Source of the DNA: Sedimentisphaerales bacterium
GTDB taxonomy: Bacteria > Planctomycetota > Phycisphaerae > Sedimentisphaerales > SM23-30
DNA: 64,000 nucleotides
Direction of reading: 5' to 3'
Assembly (NCBI GenBank): GCA_016928435.1
Contig: JAFGKT010000003.1
Span: 1 to 64,000, forward strand
Every line of letters starts with the position of its first letter. Within the stretch, counting starts at the first letter, position 1. The notes beneath the pieces were generated by a model. That model saw nothing but the letters and a program-made list of their open reading frames with translations. It was not told where the DNA came from and did not search any database. Made by a program: the position numbers and the translations under genes. This document shows positions 47,510 through 56,171 of the stretch, one piece after another.

Positions 47510-49180
47510 TTACTTCTTCCGCGAACGCAAGATGTCAAAAACCAACCACAAACCCGAAACCGCCGCGATCACAAAAGCGACCCCCCCGATGATCGGATAA
47601 CCCAAGTATGTCGGGCCGATCTTAGCGTGCCCCAGAATCGCCGCAGCGATAATCAACGCCGCGATCACCAACCCCAACACCACTTTGTCCAACATCTGAT
47701 TTAATCGTGCCAAAGGATGTTCTAAGCCGCGATGGTGCAAATCCAAATTAATCCGCCCATTGCGTAACTTACGCATTATCTCCAACAGATGTTCAGGCGT
47801 CTCCTGCGCTAACTGCGCCACATCCTCAGCAACCCGCTGAGCCCGATTCGCTAATTGCCGTGGACTATAACTCTGCAAAACCAACTTGTGAACAAAAGGC
47901 TCCACATGGCTCACCATGTCAAAATCCGGATCCAACTCACGACCCGTCGCTTCCACCGTACTTAGCGCCTTGATTAAAAACAGAAAATCATGACGCACCT
48001 GCAAATTAAACCGCGAAACCAGACGCACAATGTCACGCAATACCTTGCTCACCGATATCTGCTTCAAAGGCAAACCATGATACTGCTCGATCAAATCCAA
48101 CACCGCGATCCGCAGTTCCGTCAAATTAACATCGTCAGGCAAAACATCCAAATCCCGCGCCGCCTTCAACAACCGTCCAATATCTTTCTTTACTATCGCC
48201 CGCAATACGCGCGTCAAAACATTCAGCGCCTGCTCATCCAAACGACCAAACATCCCGAAATCCAAAAAACATATTACGTTTCCAGGTAATACCAGCGCGT
48301 TGCCCGGATGAGGATCAGCCTGAAAAAAACCGTGATAAAAAACTTGCTTTAGTACCGCGTTGGCTCCCTTACGCGCCAAATCTTTTCGATCACTAACGCT
48401 GGCGTCAGCGCCGAAATAATTCGACAAAGGCGTACCTTCCACATACTCCATCACCAACATATGGTCGCTGCAGCACTCCCAATATATTTTAGGGACATAC
48501 ACTGTCGAATCGTCCGCGAAATGACCACGAAAGATATCCGCGTTTCGGGCTTCCCGCAACAAATCCAGCTCGCGACTCACCGAACTGCGCAATTGCTCCA
48601 CCAAAACCAACGGGTTCCAACGTCGCGCCTCCTCCAGGTGCGTCTGCGCCAAATGAGCCAAATGCTCCAGAATATTCAAATCGTCATGGAATATCTTTGC
48701 TGTGCCCGGACGAATTATCTTTACCGCCACCTTTTCGCCGCTGTGCAGCTTCGCTACGTAAACCTGAGCCACCGAAGCGCTCGCGATCGGCTCGGTGTCA
48801 AATTCCGCGAAACACTTTATCGGATCAACATTGTCCTTGCGTGTCAAAAACTTCCGAACCGCATCCCAAGGCGTCGGAGTAACATGATCCTGCAAATTCG
48901 TCAACTCCGCGATAACATCCGAAGGCAGCAAATCCGGACGCGTTGACAAAATCTGACCGATCTTGATGAACGTCGGACCCAGTTGCTCCAGCATCATGCG
49001 AAAACGAACAGCACGCGTCGCGCGAACCTTCTCAGCGTCCTCTTCCGCCACCCGCCATTTCAACCGCCCCAATGGACGCAACCGACGAAGCAATTGGCCA
49101 AAACCATATCGGCCGACAATCATCAGTATCTGCTGATAACGACGCAACGTGCGATAGTTTTTATACGGATTCAGCGCCAC
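47510..49180 (-). CDS. UbiB/ABC1 (AarF) family atypical kinase
   Basis: A 556-residue protein-kinase-like ATPase. Conserved points are KIGQILSTRPDLLP (KxGQ motif), the Ala-rich loop ASASVAQVYVAK, VAVKIIRPG, LVMEYVEGTPL, DPHPGNALVLPG and FLDFGMFGRL. The C-terminus has two membrane helices (VLGLVIAALIIAAAILGHA and a second). UbiB proteins support isoprenoid-lipid metabolism such as quinone synthesis by an ATPase mechanism. The start is GTG with AGGATAGGTGATCT upstream. It follows the phasin-like gene by 38 bases, and the two are probably co-transcribed. Confidence 0.93.
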   Translation of the reverse strand: MALNPYKNYRTLRRYQQILMIVGRYGFGQLLRRLRPLGRLKWRVAEEDAEKVRATRAVRFRMMLEQLGPTFIKIGQILSTRPDLLPSDVIAELTNLQDHVTPTPWDAVRKFLTRKDNVDPIKCFAEFDTEPIASASVAQVYVAKLHSGEKVAVKIIRPGTAKIFHDDLNILEHLAHLAQTHLEEARRWNPLVLVEQLRSSVSRELDLLREARNADIFRGHFADDSTVYVPKIYWECCSDHMLVMEYVEGTPLSNYFGADASVSDRKDLARKGANAVLKQVFYHGFFQADPHPGNALVLPGNVICFLDFGMFGRLDEQALNVLTRVLRAIVKKDIGRLLKAARDLDVLPDDVNLTELRIAVLDLIEQYHGLPLKQISVSKVLRDIVRLVSRFNLQVRHDFLFLIKALSTVEATGRELDPDFDMVSHVEPFVHKLVLQSYSPRQLANRAQRVAEDVAQLAQETPEHLLEIMRKLRNGRINLDLHHRGLEHPLARLNQMLDKVVLGLVIAALIIAAAILGHAKIGPTYLGYPIIGGVAFVIAAVSGLWLVFDILRSRKK

Positions 49181-49218
49181 AGATCACCTATCCTCACTAT
49201 ATCATGCTTTGACAACCA

Positions 49219-49530
49219 TCAAAGACTATCTTCCGAGCCCCCGCCCAAACGAGCCTCCAATGCCGCTACCCGAGCCTCCAACGCCTTGAACTCGTCCCGC
49301 GAAACACCTTTGATCTTGTCAGTTACCTTACCGACCTCAGTCTTTACCACTCGCTGCAATTCCTCACCCTGCTTCTTGGCTTTCTCGATCAACTCCTGAG
49401 CCAGCTTCTTGCCTTCCTCGCTCGAAACTTCACCTTTCTTCTCCAACTCAGCAACCATCTCCTTAGCCTTCTCCTCACTCAACGCCGCCAAACCAATCCC
49501 CGTATAAAGCATCTTACGCAGTAAATCCAT
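49219..49530 (-). CDS. Phasin-like coiled-coil protein
   Basis: About 103 residues, almost wholly helical and charged (AKEMVAELEKKGEVSSEEGKK, then ALEARVAALEARLGG). It resembles the small phasin/PhaI-like family that is often encoded next to AarF/UbiB kinases. The true polymer or lipid partner is unknown, and no PHA synthase gene is in the window. The ATG at 49530 has AGGAAG 8 bases upstream. Confidence 0.75.
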   Translation of the reverse strand: MDLLRKMLYTGIGLAALSEEKAKEMVAELEKKGEVSSEEGKKLAQELIEKAKKQGEELQRVVKTEVGKVTDKIKGVSRDEFKALEARVAALEARLGGGSEDSL

Positions 49531-49716
49531 TACAATCACTTCCTTTCTAAAAAAGAACCATTCACACCAAATTCCCGGAATCCTCAAAACAGTACCCACA
49601 TTCCATCTCTATTATTCCGTCGCCAACTTTAATATTAGCAAAACCTTACAACCTAACATTACTACCCCTTTCCGGTGTGTCCTTACAGCAATTTCACCAA
49701 AAAACTCTTGTCCGGC

Positions 49717-49745
49717 TTGCATCTTACTGATTGATCTAGTATAGT
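49717..49745 (+). promoter_or_regulatory. Possible promoter of a short RNA
   Basis: TTGCAT (49717-49722) and TATAGT (49740-49745) with a 17-base spacer. It faces the structured stretch ending in a terminator at 49815. Both boxes are 5/6 matches or weaker, so it is plausible but not certain. Confidence 0.4.
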
Positions 49746-49751
49746 ATATTA

Positions 49752-49815
49752 TACTCAATCACGATGAGAGGTTTTCCGAAGGGTCCCGTCCCTGAGGCGA
49801 TGCCTCTCTTTTTTT
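49752..49815 (+). ncRNA. Candidate small structured RNA ending in a terminator
   Basis: Downstream of a plausible promoter, GAGAGG (49766-49771) pairs with CCTCTC (49803-49808) and is followed by seven Ts. Inside, AGGG (49780-49783) pairs with CCCT (49790-49793), and GAGGC-GAT-GCCTC offers an alternative terminal stem. The transcript would be about 64 nt and would run convergently into the end of the NYN gene. I do not recognise it as a known riboswitch or RNA family. It may simply be a terminator with fortuitous upstream boxes. Confidence 0.35.
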
Positions 49816-50311
49816 ATGGCTTTTTCCTGTACCCAAGTTTACCCTTGAGATTGTTCATAAAATCTACATCGTTAGGCAAAAACTCCCTAAGCAGCGATGA
49901 GTATTTATTACGATTGGGAATAATAAGCTTCTTCAGCTTTCCCTTACCTACGAGATATTTAATTAGACAGTGGAAATCTCCATCTCCTGATACGATAACG
50001 GCTTTGTTGTACTTGGGATATTCAATCATCGCGTGAAGAACTAGTTCCGCATCAACATTACCCTTGATGTTCCCATGTCTTAAAATGAGCGTTGGCTTGA
50101 AAATCAGAATATAGCCTTGTTCCTGCAGCGTGGTATACAAATCCTGGTTGGTGGGAACATATCCAATAAATAAGAACGCTCTCAACACGCCATATTTGTC
50201 ACTAAGATAATTTCTAAACCGCCCAAAATCAAGTACCCATCCCTGATCCTGAATTGCAAGATTCAAGTTCTGACTATCAATGAAAGCATAATTCTTCTCT
50301 TTTGTTTTCAT
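49814..50311 (-). CDS. NYN-domain (LabA/DUF88-like) nuclease
   Basis: A 165-residue PIN-like NYN domain protein. The acidic metal-binding residues are all present: D12 (AFIDSQNLNLAI), D87 (GNVDAELVLHAM), and D110/D112 (VIVSGDGDF). Such proteins are predicted RNases. The gene is clearly AT-richer than its neighbours and uses AAA/ATA/TTA codons freely, which suggests recent acquisition. There is no partner antitoxin or restriction gene next to it. The ribosome site is weak. Confidence 0.85.
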   Translation of the reverse strand: MKTKEKNYAFIDSQNLNLAIQDQGWVLDFGRFRNYLSDKYGVLRAFLFIGYVPTNQDLYTTLQEQGYILIFKPTLILRHGNIKGNVDAELVLHAMIEYPKYNKAVIVSGDGDFHCLIKYLVGKGKLKKLIIPNRNKYSSLLREFLPNDVDFMNNLKGKLGYRKKP

Positions 50312-50466
50312 ACTGCCTGCTAGATCATTGAAATCTACTCAACTTGCCTCAAACTTCCATCCTAACCATCATCCAAAATTCTATTCTTTTATTCTACCTT
50401 CTTCCTCCACTCAACGCCAGCCTTAATACAACTCGCCATTATCCACTCCAAACGCCCGCCCGCCAA

Positions 50467-50505
50467 CAAAAAAAACAGCCCGACCACCTTAGCGATCGGA
50501 CTGCT
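50467..50505 (-). terminator. Rho-independent terminator of transaldolase
   Basis: On the minus strand AGCAGTCCGA (50505-50496) pairs with TCGGGCTGTT (50483-50474) with two wobbles, followed by a run of Ts (50473-50467). It lies about 40 bases after the transaldolase stop. Confidence 0.85.
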
Positions 50506-50542
50506 AAAAAATCACAAGGATGCGTCTCTCAGCCCACGCCGG

Positions 50543-51469
50543 CTACTTCTCAAACGCTTTACTGTCCTCGAAGAACGTCGCCATCCCCGCGGTCGTCAAC
50601 GGATGGTCCGCCACCTGCTGCAGCAAATTCGCCGGCACCGTCAAAACATCCGCGCCCGCCAGCAGACACTCACTCAATTGCACAAAGTGCCTGAAGCTCG
50701 CCGCCAAAATCTGCGTCCGAATATCGTAATTCGTGAATATCGCTGATATCTCCTGGATCAAACGCGGCCCAATATCCTTACGCGCCCCGCCGCAAGCCAC
50801 ATACTCCGTGTTGCTCACACATTGATCACCTTTAGCGTTACGGTGATCTTCCAGCCAATACAAACTATTGCCCGCAGCCCGTTCCACATGGTCATTCGAA
50901 TACGCGTAGTCAGCCAAACGACCAATAAACGGCGCCACAAAACAAGCACCCGCGTTCGCCGCCCACAGCGCCTGCGTCGAGTTAAACACCAGCGTCGCGC
51001 AACAAGTAATATCACGTTCCCATAACGCGTGGATAACCTTCAGACCCGTAAACGGATCATAGCTGGGGTCCACCGCCTGATAACCGCCCACCGGAACCTT
51101 GATAACCACATTGTCACCCCAGCCGGCAAACTCTTGGGCCTGCTTGATCATCGCTTCGTCCGTTAGGTCCAACAACTCCAACAATACCGGATTCGGCGCC
51201 ACCAGCTTGATCAGTTCCTTCATTATACTTTCCGCATCAGCCCAGCTTTTCGCCCCCGCCTTCTTTACCAACGAAGGATTCGTCGTCACCCCGCTGATGA
51301 TCCCCGCCCGGTACAAAGGTTCGATATCTTTGATCGTCGCGGTATCCGCGAAAATCAAAGGCCCGCGAGGCGACGGATGAGCCAATTTCTTACCTGTGCT
51401 CGGATGAGTCTCAGGCCCCGCAACGCGACGCTCACGCGCACCAGCCTTAGTCTGTTGAATGTTAAACAT
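50543..51469 (-). CDS. tal: Transaldolase
   Basis: Transfers dihydroxyacetone units in the non-oxidative pentose-phosphate pathway. Motifs: FADTATIKDIEPLY, GVTTNPSLVKKAG, and VVIKVPVGG with the Schiff-base Lys at K124. Later CCATLVFNSTQALWA and FVAPFIGRLADY are typical of the TalC/fructose-6-phosphate aldolase branch. At 308 residues it is longer than the usual ~215-residue TalC because of a ~38-residue N-terminal extension and an insertion near 185-225. The ribosome site is AAAGGA. The terminator is at 50467. Confidence 0.9.
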   Translation of the reverse strand: MFNIQQTKAGARERRVAGPETHPSTGKKLAHPSPRGPLIFADTATIKDIEPLYRAGIISGVTTNPSLVKKAGAKSWADAESIMKELIKLVAPNPVLLELLDLTDEAMIKQAQEFAGWGDNVVIKVPVGGYQAVDPSYDPFTGLKVIHALWERDITCCATLVFNSTQALWAANAGACFVAPFIGRLADYAYSNDHVERAAGNSLYWLEDHRNAKGDQCVSNTEYVACGGARKDIGPRLIQEISAIFTNYDIRTQILAASFRHFVQLSECLLAGADVLTVPANLLQQVADHPLTTAGMATFFEDSKAFEK

Positions 51470-51847
51470 CTATATTATGTCCTTTCAGAATCCATACCAT
51501 GTTACATAAATTAACTGCCGATCCTAAACCCAGCGATAAAAAGCCCACAGATATTGCGTTTGTGTTCGGCCGCCTAAAACTACGCCCACTCTTGCAGCCC
51601 CGGCAACCGGCTTTTATCTTGACCAATGTCAAAGTCTAATATGGTAGAGCGAGGAACCCCCTTTTGCAAGTCACATACAGGATTAACACAAAGCCTTCAC
51701 CAGCAAGATTTTACGATTATGTGACAAACACCGCCCTGACCCAACGCCTCGCCAATTGCGCTTCCCACTAGCCAAAAAACCAAATTTGCCCCATAATATA
51801 GCCCCGAACCGTAAATGCTACTCAGCTAACAATAAGGACCAAAAAGC
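51470..51847. other. Divergent intergenic region between tal and galE
   Basis: There are 378 bases with no gene. It should contain both promoters. A CATAATATAG at 51795 could be a galE -10 region, but the matching -35 is not clear. Nothing else is recognised. Confidence 0.4.
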
Positions 51848-52831
51848 ATGCGAATACTCGCCACCGGAGGCGCCGGCTACGTCGGCAGCGCAACCGTCAG
51901 ATCACTCATCAGCCAGGGCCATCAAGTCACCGTTTATGACAACCTCAGCAAGGGGCACCGCGCCTCCGTCCCCGCCGAAATCCTCATCACCGGCGATATC
52001 GCCGACGCCGACCAGCTCCAACAAACCCTTACCGAACACCAGATCGAAGCCGTCATCCACTTTGCCGCATTCATCGCCGTAGGCGAATCCACCGAACACC
52101 CCAACATCTACTATCAAAACAACATCGCCAACAGCCTCACCCTCCTAGAAGCCATGCGCCGGACCGGCGTCCAAAAACTCCTATTCTCCAGCACCGCCGC
52201 TGTATATGCTCCCATCGAAACCGGCTCGCTAACCGAAGACTCCCCCAAAGCCCCCGACAGCCCCTACGCCTTCAGCAAATTCGCCATCGAACGCATGATC
52301 CAGGATTTCTCCCAAGCTTACGGCCTAGGATACACCATTCTCCGCTACTTCAACGCCTGCGGGGCCGACCCACAAGGCCGGTTCGGCGAAAACCACAACC
52401 CCGAAACCCATCTCATCCCCCTAATCCTCCAAGTCCCACTAGGCCAACGACAAAACATCGGAGTGTTCGGACAGGACTATAACACTCCTGACGGCACCTG
52501 CATACGTGATTATGTCCATGTTGACGACCTCGCCGACGCCCATGTCCGCGCCATAATGGCGATCGAACCCGGATCAAGCCACACCTACAATATAGGCACA
52601 GGCCAAGGCCACTCTGTCCTCGAAGTCATCCAGGCTGCCGAGCAAGTCGTCGGCCAAAAAATCCCTCACCAATTCCTCCCTCGACGCCCCGGTGATACCA
52701 CCCGGCTTGTAGCCCAAGCCCAAAAGCTCCGCAAAGAATTGGCCTGGAACCCCAAATATACCGATCTAAAAGATATTATCGCCACCGCCTGGCAATGGCA
52801 CAAAAACCACCCCAACGGCTACGACGATTGA
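51848..52831 (+). CDS. galE: UDP-glucose 4-epimerase
   Basis: Interconverts UDP-glucose and UDP-galactose. The 327 residues carry the NAD-binding GGAGYVGS, the catalytic SSTAAVY, the YxxxK pair SPYAFSKFAIE and the family end RPGDTTRLVAQAQKL with ELAWNPKY. The ribosome site AAGGACC precedes the ATG by 7 bases. It is followed by its own terminator and lies beside the rml genes. Confidence 0.95.
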   Translation: MRILATGGAGYVGSATVRSLISQGHQVTVYDNLSKGHRASVPAEILITGDIADADQLQQTLTEHQIEAVIHFAAFIAVGESTEHPNIYYQNNIANSLTLLEAMRRTGVQKLLFSSTAAVYAPIETGSLTEDSPKAPDSPYAFSKFAIERMIQDFSQAYGLGYTILRYFNACGADPQGRFGENHNPETHLIPLILQVPLGQRQNIGVFGQDYNTPDGTCIRDYVHVDDLADAHVRAIMAIEPGSSHTYNIGTGQGHSVLEVIQAAEQVVGQKIPHQFLPRRPGDTTRLVAQAQKLRKELAWNPKYTDLKDIIATAWQWHKNHPNGYDD

Positions 52832-52835
52832 TTAG

Positions 52836-52859
52836 CCCCCTGACCTGTCAGGGGGTTTT
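52836..52859 (+). terminator. Rho-independent terminator of galE
   Basis: CCCCCTGAC (52836-52844) and GTCAGGGGG (52847-52855) form a perfect 9-bp stem with a two-base loop (CT), followed by TTTT. It lies directly after the galE stop. Confidence 0.9.
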
Positions 52860-52936
52860 CAGGACCAAATACACAGAAAGATCAATTAATCCCAACCGAT
52901 ACACTGTATTTGAAAGTGCTCTAATAACCAGAATCT

Positions 52937-53851
52937 ATGGCTAAACCAAATGACAACCAAATCATCGCCCTAGTCGCTCTAATGCGACCCCGCCAATGGA
53001 CCAAGAACGTCTTCGTCCTGGCCCCTCTACTGTTCGGCCGAAAACTCGACGACCCCACCGCCTGCTGGACAACCTTCGCCGCCCTAGCCTGCTTCTGTGT
53101 CATCTCTAGCGCCATCTACGTCTTCAACGATATCTGTGACGCCCAAGCCGACCGCAACCACCCCGTCAAAAAACACCGACCTATCGCCCGATCCGCTGTC
53201 ACCATACCCACCGCCGCCGTATTCGCCCTGGTCCTCGCCGCCATAAGCATAACCGCCGCTTGGTTACTAGGCCCACGATTCTTCTTCATCACCGCTCTAT
53301 ACACCTTCATCCAAATCCTATACTCCATCATCCTAAAACACCTCGTAATATTGGACGTCATGACCATCGCCGCCGGGTTCGTCCTGCGAATCCTCGCCGG
53401 TAGCGTCGTCATCAGCGTCCCCCCATCCCATTGGCTTATCCTCTGCACCGTCTTTATCTCATTCTTCCTAGGATTCACCAAACGCCGAGCCGAACTAGTC
53501 GCCAACCACTCCGATGAACCCACCCGCGCCGTCCTCAAACACTATAGCGTAGAATTCCTCAATCAAATCATCGCCATGGTAACAGGCGTAACCATCGTCT
53601 GCTACGCCCTATACACCGTGGACACCCGCACCCTCCACGAGTTCGGCTCCCGCGCCATGCTCCTAACCCTCCCCTCCGTAATGTACGGCATGTTCCGCTA
53701 CCTATACCTCATCTACCACCTAAACCAAGGCGAAAACCCCGCAAAAATCCTATCCAAAGACATCCCCTCCATCCTCAACGCTCTGCTCTGGATCGCCATC
53801 TGCATCTTCGTCGTCCGCTACGGCACCGACCTCCACCTCTTCGCCCAATAA
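52937..53851 (+). CDS. UbiA-family prenyltransferase, DPPR-synthase-like
   Basis: A 304-residue integral membrane enzyme with about eight hydrophobic segments. The opening RPRQWTKNVFVLAPLLF and the first Asp-rich motif NDICDAQADRNHPVKKHRPIA match the UbiA branch that includes decaprenyl-phosphate 5-phosphoribosyl transferase (first step of decaprenyl-arabinose synthesis). A second Asp site is around HLVILDVMTIAAGFVLR. It would attach a phosphosugar or another acceptor to a polyprenyl chain. The position next to galE and rml genes supports a surface-glycan role. The exact acceptor is unknown. Confidence 0.85.
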   Translation: MAKPNDNQIIALVALMRPRQWTKNVFVLAPLLFGRKLDDPTACWTTFAALACFCVISSAIYVFNDICDAQADRNHPVKKHRPIARSAVTIPTAAVFALVLAAISITAAWLLGPRFFFITALYTFIQILYSIILKHLVILDVMTIAAGFVLRILAGSVVISVPPSHWLILCTVFISFFLGFTKRRAELVANHSDEPTRAVLKHYSVEFLNQIIAMVTGVTIVCYALYTVDTRTLHEFGSRAMLLTLPSVMYGMFRYLYLIYHLNQGENPAKILSKDIPSILNALLWIAICIFVVRYGTDLHLFAQ

Positions 53852-53864
53852 CTGCCCCCCAACC

Positions 53865-53892
53865 ATGTCATTCCTGCGAAGGTGCCGAATCC
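53865..53892. repeat. Decayed copy of the ATTCCCGC element
   Basis: TGTCATTCCTGCGAAGGTGC followed by CGAATCCA matches the element at 44012-44042 with several changes; the inverted repeat is largely lost. It lies 14 bases after the prenyltransferase stop. Confidence 0.55.
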
Positions 53893-54037
53893 ATCCCTGG
53901 CGCCCAATCACCCTCTCTACCCCTCATCTCACACTACAAAATCGCCTAGGTAGCCAGCAATATCACTTGACTAACACTCCCAAATCCCCTAAAATGTACG
54001 TCAAGTGATTCTTTGCCCAGCCCATAGGAGAAAAGAC

Positions 54038-55222
54038 ATGAGAATTTCCAACCCCGCCCTCATCATGATCATTCTCGTTGCCATCCTGCTCGCCGTCCTA
54101 ACCGCCCACTCCCAAGCCCAATACAGTGGCGGAACCGGCGACCCCTGCACCCCTTGGGAAATCGCCAATATCGACGACCTACACGCCCTCGCCGCCAACA
54201 CTGCTCACTACGGCGATTGCTTCATCCTCACCGCCGACATCAACCTCGACCCCTGCCTGCCCGGCCGGCAAATATACACCACCGCCGTCATCGCACCCGA
54301 TACCGACAACTCAAACAACTCCGCCTTCGATGGCACCCCCTTTACCGGTATCTTCGACGGCGACGGCCACCGAATACTAAACCTCACCATCGATACGCAA
54401 GGCGCCAGCAACGATTACCTCGGCCTGTTCGGCCAAACCGCCAGCCCCTGCCAGTTGAAAAACCTCGGCGTGGTAGATGCCTCTATCACCGGCGAGGCTA
54501 GTTCTTATCTCGGCGGCCTCTGCGGTAGTAATGGTGATACTGACCTGTCTGGTTTTCGTCCCGGCGGAACTATCTCCAACTGCTACGCCATCGCAACCGT
54601 AACCGACCAGGATACTCTTTTTGATGCGGGCGGACTCTGCGGAAATAACGTCGGTTTTATCTCCAACTCCTATGCAACAGGAAACGTTACCGCCGCAGGT
54701 GCTTCTCAGAATATCGGCGGACTGTGCGGAGCAAACTGGATACAAATCTCAAACTCTTACGCAACTGCGAACGTTACTGCCGTAGATGGTACTTGGAATA
54801 TCGGCGGACTGTGCGGATCGAACTGGCAACAAATATCCAACTCTTACGCTGCCGGTAGTGTAACCGCCGGAGTTTCTTCTCAGTATATCGGCGGTCTGAT
54901 CGGCAGGGACTATAGCGCTTCGGTAGGTGATTCCGCCTGCAGAAGCAGCTTCTGGAACAATACAGTTAACCCAACGCTTTCTGGTGTAGGCAGTGCGAAC
55001 CCCGATCCCGCCGGTGTCATCGGCGTAACCACTGCTGAAATGATGACAGCTGACACGTTTCTGGATGAGGGCTGGGATTTAGTGTCAGTATGGAACATTG
55101 AGGAAGATCAGACCTATCCCCTCCTGAGAAAATACTCAGCACTAGATACCAATTACGACCATAAGATTGATCTAATAGACTTTGCCCAATTCGCAGACCA
55201 TTGGCTCGATGGCGTTGAATAG
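54038..55222 (+). CDS. Secreted GLUG-repeat protein with dockerin-like tail
   Basis: A 394-residue exported protein. It has a signal peptide (IMIILVAILLAVLTAHSQA), then a start typical of the group (GTGDPCTPWEIANIDDLHALA, describing a filled-in beta-helix), then at least four GLUG-type repeats at about residues 160-300 (GGLCGSN or GGLCGAN, ISNSYATGNVTA). It ends in a dockerin-like loop (DTNYDHKIDLIDFAQFADHWL). Proteins of this type are surface adhesins or of unknown function. The ATG at 54038 has AGGAGAAAAGAC upstream and is preferred to one 33 bases earlier. Confidence 0.82.
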   Translation: MRISNPALIMIILVAILLAVLTAHSQAQYSGGTGDPCTPWEIANIDDLHALAANTAHYGDCFILTADINLDPCLPGRQIYTTAVIAPDTDNSNNSAFDGTPFTGIFDGDGHRILNLTIDTQGASNDYLGLFGQTASPCQLKNLGVVDASITGEASSYLGGLCGSNGDTDLSGFRPGGTISNCYAIATVTDQDTLFDAGGLCGNNVGFISNSYATGNVTAAGASQNIGGLCGANWIQISNSYATANVTAVDGTWNIGGLCGSNWQQISNSYAAGSVTAGVSSQYIGGLIGRDYSASVGDSACRSSFWNNTVNPTLSGVGSANPDPAGVIGVTTAEMMTADTFLDEGWDLVSVWNIEEDQTYPLLRKYSALDTNYDHKIDLIDFAQFADHWLDGVE

Positions 55223-55335
55223 CCTGGGTAGGGTGGGTGATTTCGGACCATTTGCCCAATTGTTACCCACACAGCCCCCTCACCTAGAGTCCCAAAAACC
55301 GAATATTGGCAAATCCCCCCCTCCTCAGCTAATAG

Positions 55336-55364
55336 TTTACCTCCCCGCCCTTTCCCCTTATAAT
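55336..55364 (+). promoter_or_regulatory. Sigma-70-type promoter of the rml operon
   Basis: TTTACC (55336-55341) and a perfect TATAAT (55359-55364) with a 17-base spacer, 44 bases before the rmlA start. The -35 match is only fair. Confidence 0.6.
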
Positions 55365-55407
55365 ACACCTAGTTTGTGGCTCTAAGATTTCTCGATAGGA
55401 GACACCC

Positions 55408-56139
55408 ATGAAAGGTGTAATATTGGCCGGCGGCCTAGGAACCAGAATGTTACCCATGACCAAGGTAACCAACAAACACCTCCTGCCCGTCTATGATCGC
55501 CCCATGATCTACTATCCCATCCAGTGTCTGGTCAACGCTGACATTCGGGACATCATGATCGTCACCGGCGGCAACCGAGCCGGCCATTTCCTCGAACTGC
55601 TCGGCAGCGGCGAAGAATTCGGCCTCAAAGCCCTCCACTACGCCTACCAGGACGGAGGCAACGCCGGAATTGCCGATGCCCTGCGTCGCGCCGAACATTT
55701 TGCCGACGGCGAAAAAATCATCGTAGTACTAGGCGACAACATCATCGAAAACAACATCGCTGCCGCCGTCCAAAGTTTCCGCCAACAAGAGCGCGGCGCC
55801 AAAGTCCTCCTCAAACAAGTCGAAGACCCACAACGGTTCGGCGTTGCCGAAATCGCCAACAACAAAATCGTCTCCATCGAAGAAAAACCCAAAAATCCCA
55901 AAAGCGACCTCGCCGTCATCGGCATCTATATGTACGACGCCCAAGTTTTCGACTTCGCCAAACAACTCAAACCCTCCGCCCGAGGCGAACTGGAAATCAC
56001 CGATGTCAACAACGCTTACATCCAACAAAACACCTTAACCTACGAAATCCTCCAAGGCTGGTGGACCGACGCCGGCACCATAGAATCCCATTATCGCGCC
56101 ACCCAACTAATCGCCCAAGGCGGCGCCAACAAAATCTAA
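55408..56139 (+). CDS. rmlA: Glucose-1-phosphate thymidylyltransferase (short form)
   Basis: Makes dTDP-glucose from dTTP and glucose-1-phosphate. Conserved: LAGGLGTRMLPMTKVTNKHLL and VYDRPMIYYP, VVLGDNIIE, EEKPKNPKSDLAVIGIYMYD, and the C-terminal GWWTDAGT. At 243 residues it lacks the ~45-residue C-terminal extension of the classical ~290-residue RmlA that forms part of the allosteric site, so feedback control by dTDP-rhamnose may be absent. The ribosome site is AGGAG. It is the first gene of rmlA-rmlB-rmlD. Confidence 0.93.
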   Translation: MKGVILAGGLGTRMLPMTKVTNKHLLPVYDRPMIYYPIQCLVNADIRDIMIVTGGNRAGHFLELLGSGEEFGLKALHYAYQDGGNAGIADALRRAEHFADGEKIIVVLGDNIIENNIAAAVQSFRQQERGAKVLLKQVEDPQRFGVAEIANNKIVSIEEKPKNPKSDLAVIGIYMYDAQVFDFAKQLKPSARGELEITDVNNAYIQQNTLTYEILQGWWTDAGTIESHYRATQLIAQGGANKI

Positions 56140-56171
56140 TAACCGTCCCTTCATCGCCCAAGGAAACAACA

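Noticed and set aside
54005-55222. Cellulosome component
   Set aside because: Dockerin-like loops occur singly in unrelated secreted proteins and no cohesin is present in the window; this is common in Planctomycetota without cellulosomes.
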